In this document: positions 1 to 5,784 of the stretch, piece after piece
Numbering within the stretch: position 1 is the stretch's first letter
Layout: each line of letters starts with the position of its first letter
From: Pyramidobacter sp.
Lineage (GTDB): Bacteria; Synergistota; Synergistia; Synergistales; Dethiosulfovibrionaceae
Assembly: GCA_017940445.1 (NCBI GenBank)
Contig: JAGAYQ010000092.1
Coordinates: 1-5,784 of the forward strand
Length of the DNA: 5,784 nt
Reading direction: 5' to 3'
Notes under the pieces: generated by a model
Databases searched by the model: none
What the model saw: the letters and a program-made list of their open reading frames with translations, nothing else
Told to the model about the DNA's origin: nothing
Program-made: the position numbers and the translations under genes

Positions 1-1860
1 AAGCTGCAGTTCAAGTCGTTCGAGGACTATCAGGCAGAAAACCTGCGCAAGATGTTCCTCGTCATGGCCAAGGACATCCGCGTCGTGCTCATCAAGCTGG
101 CTGACCGCACGCACAACATGCGCAGTCTCGGCGCCCTGAGGCGCGACAAGCAGCAGCGCATCGCCAAGGAGACGCTTGAGATCTACGCGCCGCTGGCGCA
201 CCGTCTCGGCATCTATCAGGTGAAGCGCACGCTCGAGGATCTGGCGTTCAAGTATTACGACCCGACGATGTACTATGACATCAAGCGGCGCGTTAAAAAA
301 CGCCTGCCCGAGCGCGAAGAGCTGGTCAATCAGGCGATGGGCATCCTCGACGCCCGCCTCAAGGAAATGGGCATCGAGGCGCAGATCAAAGGCCGCGCCA
401 AGCATTTTTACAGTATCTTCGAGAAGATGAACCGCAAAAAACTGTCCGTCGAGCAGCTGTACGACCTGCTCGCGCTCCGCGTCATCGTCGCCGACGTGAC
501 CACCTGCTATACCGTCCTCGGCGTTGTGCATACGCTCTGGAAGCCCATCCCCGGACAGTTTGACGACTATATCGCCAACCCTAAGAACAACATGTACAAG
601 TCCCTGCACACCACGGTCATGGGGCCGCAGGGAGAGCCGCTGGAAGTGCAGATCCGCACCTGGGAGATGCACTGGCTTGCCGAGTACGGCGTGGCCGCTC
701 ACTGGCGCTATAAAGAAGGACATGCGCAGATCGACGAGCTGGACAACAAGCTCGAATGGATCCGCAAGGCGCTCGAAAACGGGCAGGAGACCAACAGTCA
801 GGAGTTCATGGAGCGTCTGCGCGACGACGTGCTCACCTCTGACGTGTTCGTCTTCACGCCTGAGGGCGACGTCAAGAGTCTGCCGCGCGGCTCGTGCCCC
901 GTTGATTTTGCCTACGCCGTTCACAGCCGCGTGGGCGAGCAGTACGTCGGCGCGATGGTCAACAACCGCATCGTTGCGGCGGATTACCAGCTCAACAACG
1001 GCGATATCGTCAAGATCATGACCTCGCCGCAGGGCAAGCCCTCGCGCGACTGGGCCAACTTCGTCAAAAGCAGCAAGGCAAAAAGCCGTATCCGCAGCTA
1101 TTTCAAGCGTCTTGACTCGCTCGAGAAGGCGGAGAACATCCAGCGCGGGCGCGAGCTGCTGGAGCGTGAGCTGAAAAACCGCCTTGGCGACAACTTCAAG
1201 CCGGTCGACGAAGTCATCCCCTTCATCAGCCGCATCGCGCACGACGTCGGCTACAGCAGCGCCGACGAAGTGCTCGCGGCCATCGGTTCCGGTTCGCTGG
1301 GACAGGCCGGCATCGCTCAGAAAGTCAGCGTGGCGCTCAACACTCCCGTCGCCGACGCTGTGCCGCAGACGCCCGAAGCAGTCACCCACCAGGCGCCGCA
1401 CGGTTTCGCTCAAAAGGAAGCCGACGTCATCGTCGAGGGAGCTTCCGGCATTGCCGTGACGCTGGCGCACTGCTGTCAGCCGGTTCCCGGCGACGCCATC
1501 GTCGGATTTTCCACGAAAGTGCGCGGCATCATGGTGCATCGCGAGAACTGTCCGCGCGTGCAGAATGTCAGCGCTGACCGCATCATCCCCGTAAGCTGGG
1601 GCAACACCGACAAGAAAAAGTACGAGACGCGGATCATCATCGACGCGCTCAACCGCCCCGGCATCTTTGCCGACGTCGCGCAGGTGTGCGCCAACAACGG
1701 CGTCAACATCACCTCCGTGATCGCGTCGCAGATGGGCAGCGGCAATTCAAGGATGAAGATGGATATCGCCGTGCAGGATCTTGAGCAGCTTTATTCGATC
1801 ATCGCCAGACTGAACGGCGTGCGCGATGTGATCAACGTGATCAGGGGGCAGGGTTCATGA
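1..1860 (+). CDS. RelA/SpoT homologue (bifunctional-type (p)ppGpp synthetase/hydrolase), 5'-truncated
   Basis: The reading frame is open from base 1, so the gene begins upstream. The 619 visible codons lack roughly the first 110-130 residues expected of a 730-770 residue RSH protein. The family makes the alarmone (p)ppGpp from GTP/GDP and ATP and, in bifunctional members, hydrolyses it. Visible domains, numbered from base 1: the end of the HD hydrolase domain ([12 protein letters not shown] near residues 32-43, keeping the metal-site Asp35 and Asn39); the synthetase domain from about 131 (GRAKHFYSI) to about 240, with the NMYKSLHTT segment and Glu215 in EVQIRT; a TGS domain about 280-340; a Cys-rich motif (Cys491, Cys492, His513, Cys517); and a C-terminal ACT domain about 540-617. 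The first half of the HD domain, including its HDxxED motif, lies outside the window, so hydrolase activity is likely but not fully verifiable. The substrate-specificity motif, usually RXKD in bifunctional enzymes, reads QFDD at residues 186-189. The stop overlaps the next gene's start (ATGA). Confidence 0.96.
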   Translation, partial: KLQFKSFEDYQAENLRKMFLVMAKDIRVVLIKLADRTHNMRSLGALRRDKQQRIAKETLEIYAPLAHRLGIYQVKRTLEDLAFKYYDPTMYYDIKRRVKKRLPEREELVNQAMGILDARLKEMGIEAQIKGRAKHFYSIFEKMNRKKLSVEQLYDLLALRVIVADVTTCYTVLGVVHTLWKPIPGQFDDYIANPKNNMYKSLHTTVMGPQGEPLEVQIRTWEMHWLAEYGVAAHWRYKEGHAQIDELDNKLEWIRKALENGQETNSQEFMERLRDDVLTSDVFVFTPEGDVKSLPRGSCPVDFAYAVHSRVGEQYVGAMVNNRIVAADYQLNNGDIVKIMTSPQGKPSRDWANFVKSSKAKSRIRSYFKRLDSLEKAENIQRGRELLERELKNRLGDNFKPVDEVIPFISRIAHDVGYSSADEVLAAIGSGSLGQAGIAQKVSVALNTPVADAVPQTPEAVTHQAPHGFAQKEADVIVEGASGIAVTLAHCCQPVPGDAIVGFSTKVRGIMVHRENCPRVQNVSADRIIPVSWGNTDKKKYETRIIIDALNRPGIFADVAQVCANNGVNITSVIASQMGSGNSRMKMDIAVQDLEQLYSIIARLNGVRDVINVIRGQGS

Positions 1861-2309
1861 GAGCAGTCGTACAGAGAGTCAGTTCTGCCTCGGTCGATTT
1901 CGAAGGCGTCAGGACCGGCGCGATCGGCGCGGGCTTCTGCGTGCTGCTCGGCGTCACGCACACCGACACTGAGGCCGATGCCAAATGGCTGGCAGAGAAG
2001 ATCGCCGGCCTGCGTGTGTTTGAGGACGGCGAAGGCAAGCTCAACCGCTCGCTTCTTGACGTGGGCGGCGAGATGCTCGTCGTGTCCCAGTTTACGCTTT
2101 ACGGCGACTGCCGCCGGGGCAAGCGTCCTTCGTTCAGCGAGGCTGCACGTCCCGAGCTTGCCAACGGGCTTTATGAAAAATTTGTCGAATATGTGAAGCA
2201 GACCGGCGTTCTCGTGCAGACGGGCGTCTTTCAGACCATGATGGCCGTCTCGCTCGTCAACGACGGGCCCGTGACGCTGATCATCGACACACCGGAGAAA
2301 AAATCATGA
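1857..2309 (+). CDS. dtd: D-aminoacyl-tRNA deacylase
   Basis: The 150-residue product has the usual DTD length. DTD is a cytoplasmic homodimer that hydrolyses the ester bond of D-aminoacyl-tRNAs (for example D-Tyr-tRNA), and also Gly-tRNA(Ala), so that D-residues do not enter translation. Both family signatures are intact: SQFTLYGD at residues 77-84, with Thr80 in the active site, and the Gly-cisPro motif GPVT at 137-140, which provides chiral proofreading. The N-terminus [13 protein letters not shown] is also typical. The start is fixed by the ATGA overlap with the rsh stop and by an AGGGGG ribosome-binding sequence at 1843-1848, 8 bases upstream. Its own stop overlaps the start of the following hydrolase gene in the same way. 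Co-location of dtd with an RSH gene is common in bacteria. I see nothing abnormal in the sequence. Confidence 0.97.
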   Translation: MRAVVQRVSSASVDFEGVRTGAIGAGFCVLLGVTHTDTEADAKWLAEKIAGLRVFEDGEGKLNRSLLDVGGEMLVVSQFTLYGDCRRGKRPSFSEAARPELANGLYEKFVEYVKQTGVLVQTGVFQTMMAVSLVNDGPVTLIIDTPEKKS

Positions 2310-2935
2310 ATTACAAACGCATCCCCCTTGGTCCGCTGTGGACCAATTCATACGTGATCGACGACGGAAACGGCACGGCGCTGTGCGTCGACGCCGGCGG
2401 CGATCCTGCCGATGTGCTCGGCTGGCTGCGCAACGAGCAGCTGAAGCTTGAGGCGATCGTGCTCACGCACGGCCACATGGATCACATCCTCGGCGTCGCG
2501 CCTCTGGCTCGTGCGACCGGTGCGGCCGTGTATGTGCCGGAGGCTGACGAGGCGCTGCTGAGCGATCCCAACAAAAATCTGGCTTCCGAGTTCGGCTATC
2601 CCGTTGAGCCTGTCAAAGCCGATCATATCGTGCACGACGGCGATACTTTCATCGTCGGCGGCTTGTCGCTGAAAGCGATGCACACCCCCGGACACACGCC
2701 GGGAAGCACGTGCTACATCGTCGAGCAGAACGGTGAAAAGCTGCTCGTTTCCGGCGACACGCTCTTTGCCCGCAGCATCGGCCGCACCGATCTGACCGGC
2801 GGCGATGAATCCGCGATGAGCGCTTCGCTTGAGCGACTGGCAGCCATTCCCGGCGACATGCCGGTGCTGCCTGGGCACGGACCCGAGACGGCTTTGCAGA
2901 GAGAACGGGAACTGAATCCCTTCCTGGGCGGCTGA
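2306..2935 (+). CDS. MBL-fold metallo-hydrolase, glyoxalase II-like (YcbL type)
   Basis: This is a 209-residue metallo-beta-lactamase-fold hydrolase. The metal-binding set is complete: THGHMDH at residues 54-60 (His55, His57, Asp59, His60), His130 in PGHTPGS, Asp151 in SGDTLFA, and His191 in LPGHGPET. The [10 protein letters not shown] segment (158-167) and the NPFLGG ending are typical of the small YcbL/GloB-like subgroup. That subgroup lacks the C-terminal substrate-binding domain of classical glyoxalase II, so hydrolysis of a thioester such as S-lactoylglutathione or another small thiol adduct is possible, but the substrate cannot be read from the sequence. No signal peptide is seen, so it is probably cytoplasmic. 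The ATG overlaps the dtd stop (ATGA), with GGAG at 2294-2297, 8 bases upstream. The stop shares one base with the radC start (TGATG). The fold assignment is secure and the exact function is not. Confidence 0.92.
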   Translation: MNYKRIPLGPLWTNSYVIDDGNGTALCVDAGGDPADVLGWLRNEQLKLEAIVLTHGHMDHILGVAPLARATGAAVYVPEADEALLSDPNKNLASEFGYPVEPVKADHIVHDGDTFIVGGLSLKAMHTPGHTPGSTCYIVEQNGEKLLVSGDTLFARSIGRTDLTGGDESAMSASLERLAAIPGDMPVLPGHGPETALQRERELNPFLGG

Positions 2936-3666
2936 TGTCGGCCCTGAAGATGACTGCCGGCGAGCGTCCTCGCGAACGGCTGATCGCCCGCGGAGCGGAA
3001 TCGCTCAAAAACGAGGAGCTGCTGGCCATCCTGTTCGGGACCGGACGTCAGGGGTGCGACGTGCTCGAGATGTCGCGCGAGCTTCTGAACAAATACGGCT
3101 CGCTGAAAAGCCTGTCGCGCGCGCATGTCGCCGAGCTGACAGGAAAAAAGTCGGCGGTGGATGGCAGCGTGAAAGGCATTGGCGAAGCCAAAGCCGTCAC
3201 CCTGCTGGCTGCGCTGGAACTTGGCAGGCGCGCTGCCGTTGAAGAGGAACGCCGCGACGACCTCGCTGCCAGGCTGGCGTTCTGGACGCAAAGCCTCAGC
3301 GCGGATGAGCGCGAGTTCCTGGTCGCGATCTACCTGGACGGCAAGGACCGACCCATCAGCGATGAACGGCTTTCCTACGGCGGCGTTGACGGCGCTCTTC
3401 TTGACGCAGGCTATCTGATGCGCCGGGCTGTTCGGCTTGACTGCGCATCACTCGTGCTGCTGCACAACCATCCTGACGGCGACACAGAGCCGAGCGGCGA
3501 GGACATGCAGCTGACGCGCGGTATTGCCAGGATGCTGGACACGCTGCAGATCGGATTTTACGGCCATTATATCGTTGGAGGCGGGCACATCAGACGCATC
3601 CCTGACGACAGCGGCGGCGAAGACGTGATCTCAGCGGCAGCTTCGCCGAACCGCGGAAATAAATGA
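2935..3666 (+). CDS. radC: RadC-family JAMM/MPN protein
   Basis: The 243-residue product has the RadC architecture. An N-terminal UPF0758-type helical region (RPRERLIARGAESL, then ELLAILFGTG) runs into a helix-hairpin-helix segment (KGIGEAKA, around residues 80-87), followed by a C-terminal JAMM/MPN metallopeptidase-like domain. The zinc motif is intact: His177-x-His179, seven residues, Ser187, two residues, Asp190, with Glu144 the probable catalytic acid. The family's molecular role is unsettled: the historical DNA-repair label is not well supported, and roles linked to recombination or competence have been proposed. Several other signatures have diverged. The usual HNHPSG reads HNHPDG, the PRE segment before it is replaced by DAGYLM, and the conserved Asp before the downstream His (DH in the family) is Gly210. 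About eight extra residues precede the HhH motif. The start at 2935 overlaps the previous stop by one base, which suggests reinitiation. Met6 at 2950 is an alternative. radC directly before mreB is also seen in Bacillus (ysxA). Confidence 0.9.
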   Translation: MSALKMTAGERPRERLIARGAESLKNEELLAILFGTGRQGCDVLEMSRELLNKYGSLKSLSRAHVAELTGKKSAVDGSVKGIGEAKAVTLLAALELGRRAAVEEERRDDLAARLAFWTQSLSADEREFLVAIYLDGKDRPISDERLSYGGVDGALLDAGYLMRRAVRLDCASLVLLHNHPDGDTEPSGEDMQLTRGIARMLDTLQIGFYGHYIVGGGHIRRIPDDSGGEDVISAAASPNRGNK

Positions 3667-3674
3667 GATTTTAT

Positions 3675-3708
3675 AAAATGCCCTTTTTCGTTTTTGAAAA
3701 GGCGTTTT
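3675..3708 (+). terminator. terminator-like hairpin in the radC-mreB spacer
   Basis: An inverted repeat fills most of the only real intergenic gap. The 5' arm AAAATGCC then TTTTC (3675-3682 and 3685-3689, with CT bulged at 3683-3684) can pair with GAAAA then GGCGTTTT (3696-3708), including one T-G wobble, across a six-base loop. An alternative unbulged 7-bp helix uses 3682-3688 with 3696-3702. A-rich 5' flank, central GC pairs and a short T run resemble an intrinsic terminator. The T run is only four bases and falls within the stem, so it may be a partial terminator or attenuator, or an mRNA-processing or stabilising structure. The structure ends two bases before the mreB Shine-Dalgarno. I folded it by eye and calculated no energy. 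Confidence 0.5.
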
Positions 3709-3709
3709 G

Positions 3710-3715
3710 AGGAGG
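3710..3715 (+). promoter_or_regulatory. Shine-Dalgarno that fixes the mreB GTG start
   Basis: AGGAGG lies seven bases before the GTG at 3723. It is the strongest ribosome-binding site in the window and the main reason to accept GTG as the mreB start. Other genes here mostly rely on stop-start overlap, so mreB appears to be translated independently of the genes before it. Confidence 0.88.
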
Positions 3716-3722
3716 AACGATC

Positions 3723-4769
3723 GTGGCTTTTTTCAGAAGATCGGGCGGCGTTGGTGTCGGCATAGACCTGGGCACGTCCAACGTCGTGGTGTTTCAGAGC
3801 GATAAAGGCATCGTCTTTGACGAGCCGTCATGCGTGTCCGTGCGCAAGCTGCCCCGCGGTGGGGTAGAAGTGATCGCTTACGGACACGAGGCCAAGGCGA
3901 TGATCGGCAAGACGCCTGTCGGCGTCTCTGTGATCAAGCCGCTTCGCGACGGCGTTATTGCCAATTTTGACATGACAGAGGCCGTGCTGCGCCATTTTAT
4001 CAGCAAGACCTGTGCGGCCGGGCATTTTTCCAATCCTCAGGTCGTCGTCTCCGTCCCCGCAAAAGTGACGGAAGTCGAACGCCGCGCGGTGGTCGACGCC
4101 GCGCTGGGTGCCGGAGCCCGCGAGGCCTACATCCTTGACGAGCCTGTCGCGGCTGCGCTGGGCGCCGGCCTGCCGATCAGCGCTCCCGAGGGGAGCATGG
4201 TGCTCGACATCGGCTCGGGCACCAGCGAAGTGGCGGTCATCTCGCTCGGCGGCCTTGTCGTCAGCAATTCACTGCGCGTCGCCGGCGACAGCATGGACGA
4301 GGCGATCATCGGCCTGTTCCGTCAGAAGCACGCTCTTCTGATCGGCGAAAGCACGGCTGAGAACGTCAAGATCCAGATCGGCTCGGTCCTGCCTTTGAAG
4401 GAAGAGCTGGAGATGGAAGTGAAGGGCCGCGACCTTGCCGACGGTCTGCCGAAGGTGACGCGCGTCAGCTCGGTGGAAGTACGCGAAGTGCTCATGCCGA
4501 TCGTGTCCCGCATCGAAGACATGGTAAAAGTTGCGCTTGAGCAGACGCCTCCGGAGCTGTCGCGCGACATCGTCGACAACGGCATCGTCCTCACCGGCGG
4601 CGGATCGCAGCTGCGCGGGCTGGCGCCGACGCTCACAACGGTGCTCAACGCGCCGGTCATTCTCTCGGAAGATCCTATCCATGCCGTTGCCAACGGCGTC
4701 GGCCTGACGCTTCAAAACCTTGGAGAGATGAAGAGGATCCTCACGACCGTCCATAAGAGCCAGCTCTAA
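3723..4769 (+). CDS. mreB: rod shape-determining protein MreB (bacterial actin)
   Basis: The 348-residue product has the normal MreB length. MreB is an actin-fold ATPase that forms membrane-bound antiparallel filaments and organises the elongasome (MreC, MreD, RodZ, RodA, PBP2) for lateral wall synthesis. ATP-site motifs are visible: phosphate-1 GIDLGTSN (13-20, Asp15), the catalytic region LDEPVAAALGAGL (Glu140), phosphate-2 LDIGSGTSE (Asp162), and the adenosine motif VLTGGGSQLRGL. TEVERRAV and LLIGESTAE are further MreB hallmarks. The short N-terminus MAFFRR, hydrophobic then basic, could serve as the membrane-contact segment. Compared with the common forms GTANT and DIGGGTTE, both phosphate loops carry small substitutions to Ser, probably tolerated. 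Translation starts at GTG, supported by the strong Shine-Dalgarno at 3710-3715. An upstream hairpin may set its expression apart from radC. mreC follows 12 bases after the stop. Confidence 0.97.
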   Translation: MAFFRRSGGVGVGIDLGTSNVVVFQSDKGIVFDEPSCVSVRKLPRGGVEVIAYGHEAKAMIGKTPVGVSVIKPLRDGVIANFDMTEAVLRHFISKTCAAGHFSNPQVVVSVPAKVTEVERRAVVDAALGAGAREAYILDEPVAAALGAGLPISAPEGSMVLDIGSGTSEVAVISLGGLVVSNSLRVAGDSMDEAIIGLFRQKHALLIGESTAENVKIQIGSVLPLKEELEMEVKGRDLADGLPKVTRVSSVEVREVLMPIVSRIEDMVKVALEQTPPELSRDIVDNGIVLTGGGSQLRGLAPTLTTVLNAPVILSEDPIHAVANGVGLTLQNLGEMKRILTTVHKSQL

Positions 4770-4781
4770 GCGGTCCTGCTC

Positions 4782-5558
4782 ATGCCGCAGCGCAGAAATC
4801 CCGAGCGGGAGCTGATCGTTTCGCTGGCCTGCGTCGTCGCCTGCGTACTGCTCGCGCTCCTTTCGACAGGGCGCGACGGGACGCGGCGGGCGATGGACGC
4901 GGTGGCTTCGGCGCTGGTGCCGCTTGAGCGGCCCGCAGTGTTCGTTATGGACCGGATCGGCCAGTTTCGGCGGTGGACGGCGGAGCGCAGAGAGCTCCTG
5001 ATGGAGCTTGCCGAGCTTCGCGAAGAGAATCGCGAACTTAAGATGCAGTCCGGCTCGAAGATCGCCGATGAGATCAGAAAACACGTCCGGCCTGAGAACC
5101 GCTATCCTGTCGTTTACCGCGATCCCCGCACCTGGTGGGAGGAGCTGCGCATCAGCACGCAGGGACGGACGTTTGAACCCGGCAGTGCCGTGCTTGACGG
5201 TTCCGACCTGATGGGCGTGATCACTTCGCAGTCGGGCGACAATGCCTGGGTGCGGCTGATCACCAGCGCGAACTTTTACGTCCCCGTCGTCGTCGAAGAA
5301 ACGCGTGAGATCGGTGTCGTCACCGGCGACAACGAGGGCGGTGTGTGGCTCCGTTATCTGCCGTCTGACGGCGATTACAAGCCGGGCATGAGGGTGCTGA
5401 CCGTTTTGGGCAGCCGGCTTCGTCCCGGCCTGCCGATCGGCGTGCTCACGTCCGAGCGGAGAACGGTCACGGCGGGGATCGATGAATATCGTGTGAAGAC
5501 GGGCGCGGACCTGTTCAGGATCCAGTATGTTTTTGCGGCGGGAGGATCGGGATCATGA
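4782..5558 (+). CDS. mreC: rod shape-determining protein MreC
   Basis: The 258-residue product is a bitopic membrane protein of the elongasome that bridges MreB/MreD inside the cell to PBP2 outside the membrane. Layout: a short basic cytoplasmic tail (residues 1-10), one transmembrane helix (about 11-28, rich in Leu, Val, Ala and Cys), a periplasmic coiled coil (about 62-90, with hydrophobic spacing at Leu72, Leu76, Leu79 and Leu86), and the beta-rich MreC domain. The family signature RDPRTWW lies at 113-119, followed by VRLITSANFYVPV and the GLPIGVLTSE segment near the C-terminus. The ATG at 4782 keeps the tail and membrane helix; the next ATG (residue 38) would remove them. No clear Shine-Dalgarno lies in the 12-base gap after mreB, and both genes share a frame, so translation probably depends on ribosomes finishing mreB. 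The stop overlaps mreD (ATGA). Confidence 0.95.
   Translation: MPQRRNPERELIVSLACVVACVLLALLSTGRDGTRRAMDAVASALVPLERPAVFVMDRIGQFRRWTAERRELLMELAELREENRELKMQSGSKIADEIRKHVRPENRYPVVYRDPRTWWEELRISTQGRTFEPGSAVLDGSDLMGVITSQSGDNAWVRLITSANFYVPVVVEETREIGVVTGDNEGGVWLRYLPSDGDYKPGMRVLTVLGSRLRPGLPIGVLTSERRTVTAGIDEYRVKTGADLFRIQYVFAAGGSGS
5540..5545 (+). promoter_or_regulatory. Shine-Dalgarno of mreD
   Basis: GGGAGG inside the last codons of mreC sits nine bases before the ATG at 5555. Together with the ATGA overlap it supports that start for mreD, which is too incomplete here to be judged by length. Confidence 0.75.
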
Positions 5559-5784
5559 AGAAATTTCTCATCCTTGCGCTGTGCTGGTATGTTCAGGATC
5601 TCGTACAGATCCTGATGACGCAGACGTTCCTTGCACCGGAGTTCTTTGCCGTCGCATTGCTGGACTGCTCGACCCGTTCTCGTGAGCCCGATGCCCCCTG
5701 GCCGTGGCTTGCCGCGGCGGTGGCCGGCGGCCTGCTGACCGATCTGCGGTGGATCGGCGTGCCCGGTCTGTGCGCCGCGCTGTA
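5555..5784 (+). CDS. mreD: rod shape-determining protein MreD, 3'-truncated
   Basis: An open frame starts at the ATG overlapping the mreC stop and runs off the window after 76 complete codons. It begins MKKFLILALCWYVQDLVQIL and is strongly hydrophobic, apart from a short polar stretch around residues 37-48 (DCSTRSREPDAP), as expected for a polytopic inner-membrane protein. The segment GGLLTDLRWIGVPGL (about residues 58-72) resembles the conserved Gly-Leu-x-x-Asp motif of MreD. MreD is a small multi-spanning protein, usually about 160-180 residues, that partners MreC in the elongasome. The identification rests on this motif, hydrophobicity and position directly after mreC. The remaining half or more lies downstream, so intactness cannot be judged. 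Confidence 0.85.
   Translation, partial: MKKFLILALCWYVQDLVQILMTQTFLAPEFFAVALLDCSTRSREPDAPWPWLAAAVAGGLLTDLRWIGVPGLCAAL

Noticed and set aside
52..54. ATG at base 52 as the start of rsh
   Set aside because: The frame is open and clearly homologous upstream to base 1 ([10 protein letters not shown]), and a start here would discard most of the HD domain, so the gene is cut by the window edge.
524..1021. A 165-codon open frame in another + frame inside rsh
   Set aside because: It is low-complexity, rich in Ser, Arg and Thr, and lies within the conserved synthetase and TGS coding region, so it is an out-of-frame reading.
2713..3291. A 192-codon minus-strand open frame opposite the MBL hydrolase and radC
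   Set aside because: It shows no family motif and is fully explained as the shadow of two conserved genes with GC-rich third codon positions.
3672..3677. TATAAA as a -10 element of an mreB promoter
   Set aside because: It matches five of six consensus bases, but no acceptable -35 lies 16-18 bases upstream (the sequence there is like AACCGC) and there is no extended -10 TG. The site also lies partly inside the hairpin arm, so it stays only a weak possibility.
4756..4767. Small palindrome AGAGCCAGCTCT at the end of mreB
   Set aside because: At most four base pairs around a four-base loop, with no T run after it; this is too weak to call a terminator or regulatory hairpin.
4269..5084. A 271-codon open frame on the minus strand spanning the mreB-mreC junction
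   Set aside because: Its translation is rich in Arg, His and Leu with no recognisable domain. It lies entirely opposite two well-supported genes, and long antisense frames are expected in GC-rich DNA.

Overview
The window holds a compact, one-directional block of conserved bacterial housekeeping genes, all on the + strand. In order they are: a bifunctional-type RelA/SpoT homologue (5' end cut off), D-aminoacyl-tRNA deacylase (dtd), a small glyoxalase II-like metallo-beta-lactamase hydrolase, a RadC-family JAMM protein, and the rod-shape genes mreB, mreC and mreD (3' end cut off). I see no tRNA or rRNA gene, mobile element, CRISPR array or long repeat. Nearly every base is coding, and the only intergenic gap of any size is 56 bp.

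Organism: the sequence is GC-rich, roughly 60% by eye, with GC-rich third codon positions. A single long RSH protein, radC directly before mreBCD (as in Bacillus subtilis), and the chain rsh-dtd-MBL-radC-mreBCD point to a diderm or Firmicutes-like lineage. My best guess is a member of Synergistota such as Pyramidobacter or a relative. This is inferred from protein character and gene order and was not tested by any search.

Layout: bases 1-3666 are four genes joined stop-to-start (ATGA, ATGA and TGATG overlaps), which implies one transcript and translational coupling. Bases 3667-3722 are an AT-rich spacer (20 of 56 bases G or C). It holds a terminator-like hairpin followed at once by a strong Shine-Dalgarno and the GTG start of mreB. 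Bases 3723-5784 are mreB, mreC (12 bases later and in the same frame) and mreD (ATGA overlap).

How the genes fit together: the first half covers stringent-response signalling ((p)ppGpp synthesis and hydrolysis), translation quality control (removal of D-amino acids from tRNA) and a probable thioester or small-molecule hydrolase. The second half encodes the cytoskeletal filament and membrane partners that guide lateral peptidoglycan synthesis. The hairpin at 3675-3708 is the likely point where expression of the two halves is separated or tuned.

I did not find a new system. The most notable points are an altered RXKD/EXDD specificity motif (QFDD) in the RSH synthetase domain, the radC-mreB hairpin next to the mreB ribosome binding site, and a RadC that keeps its metal ligands but has lost other family signatures.
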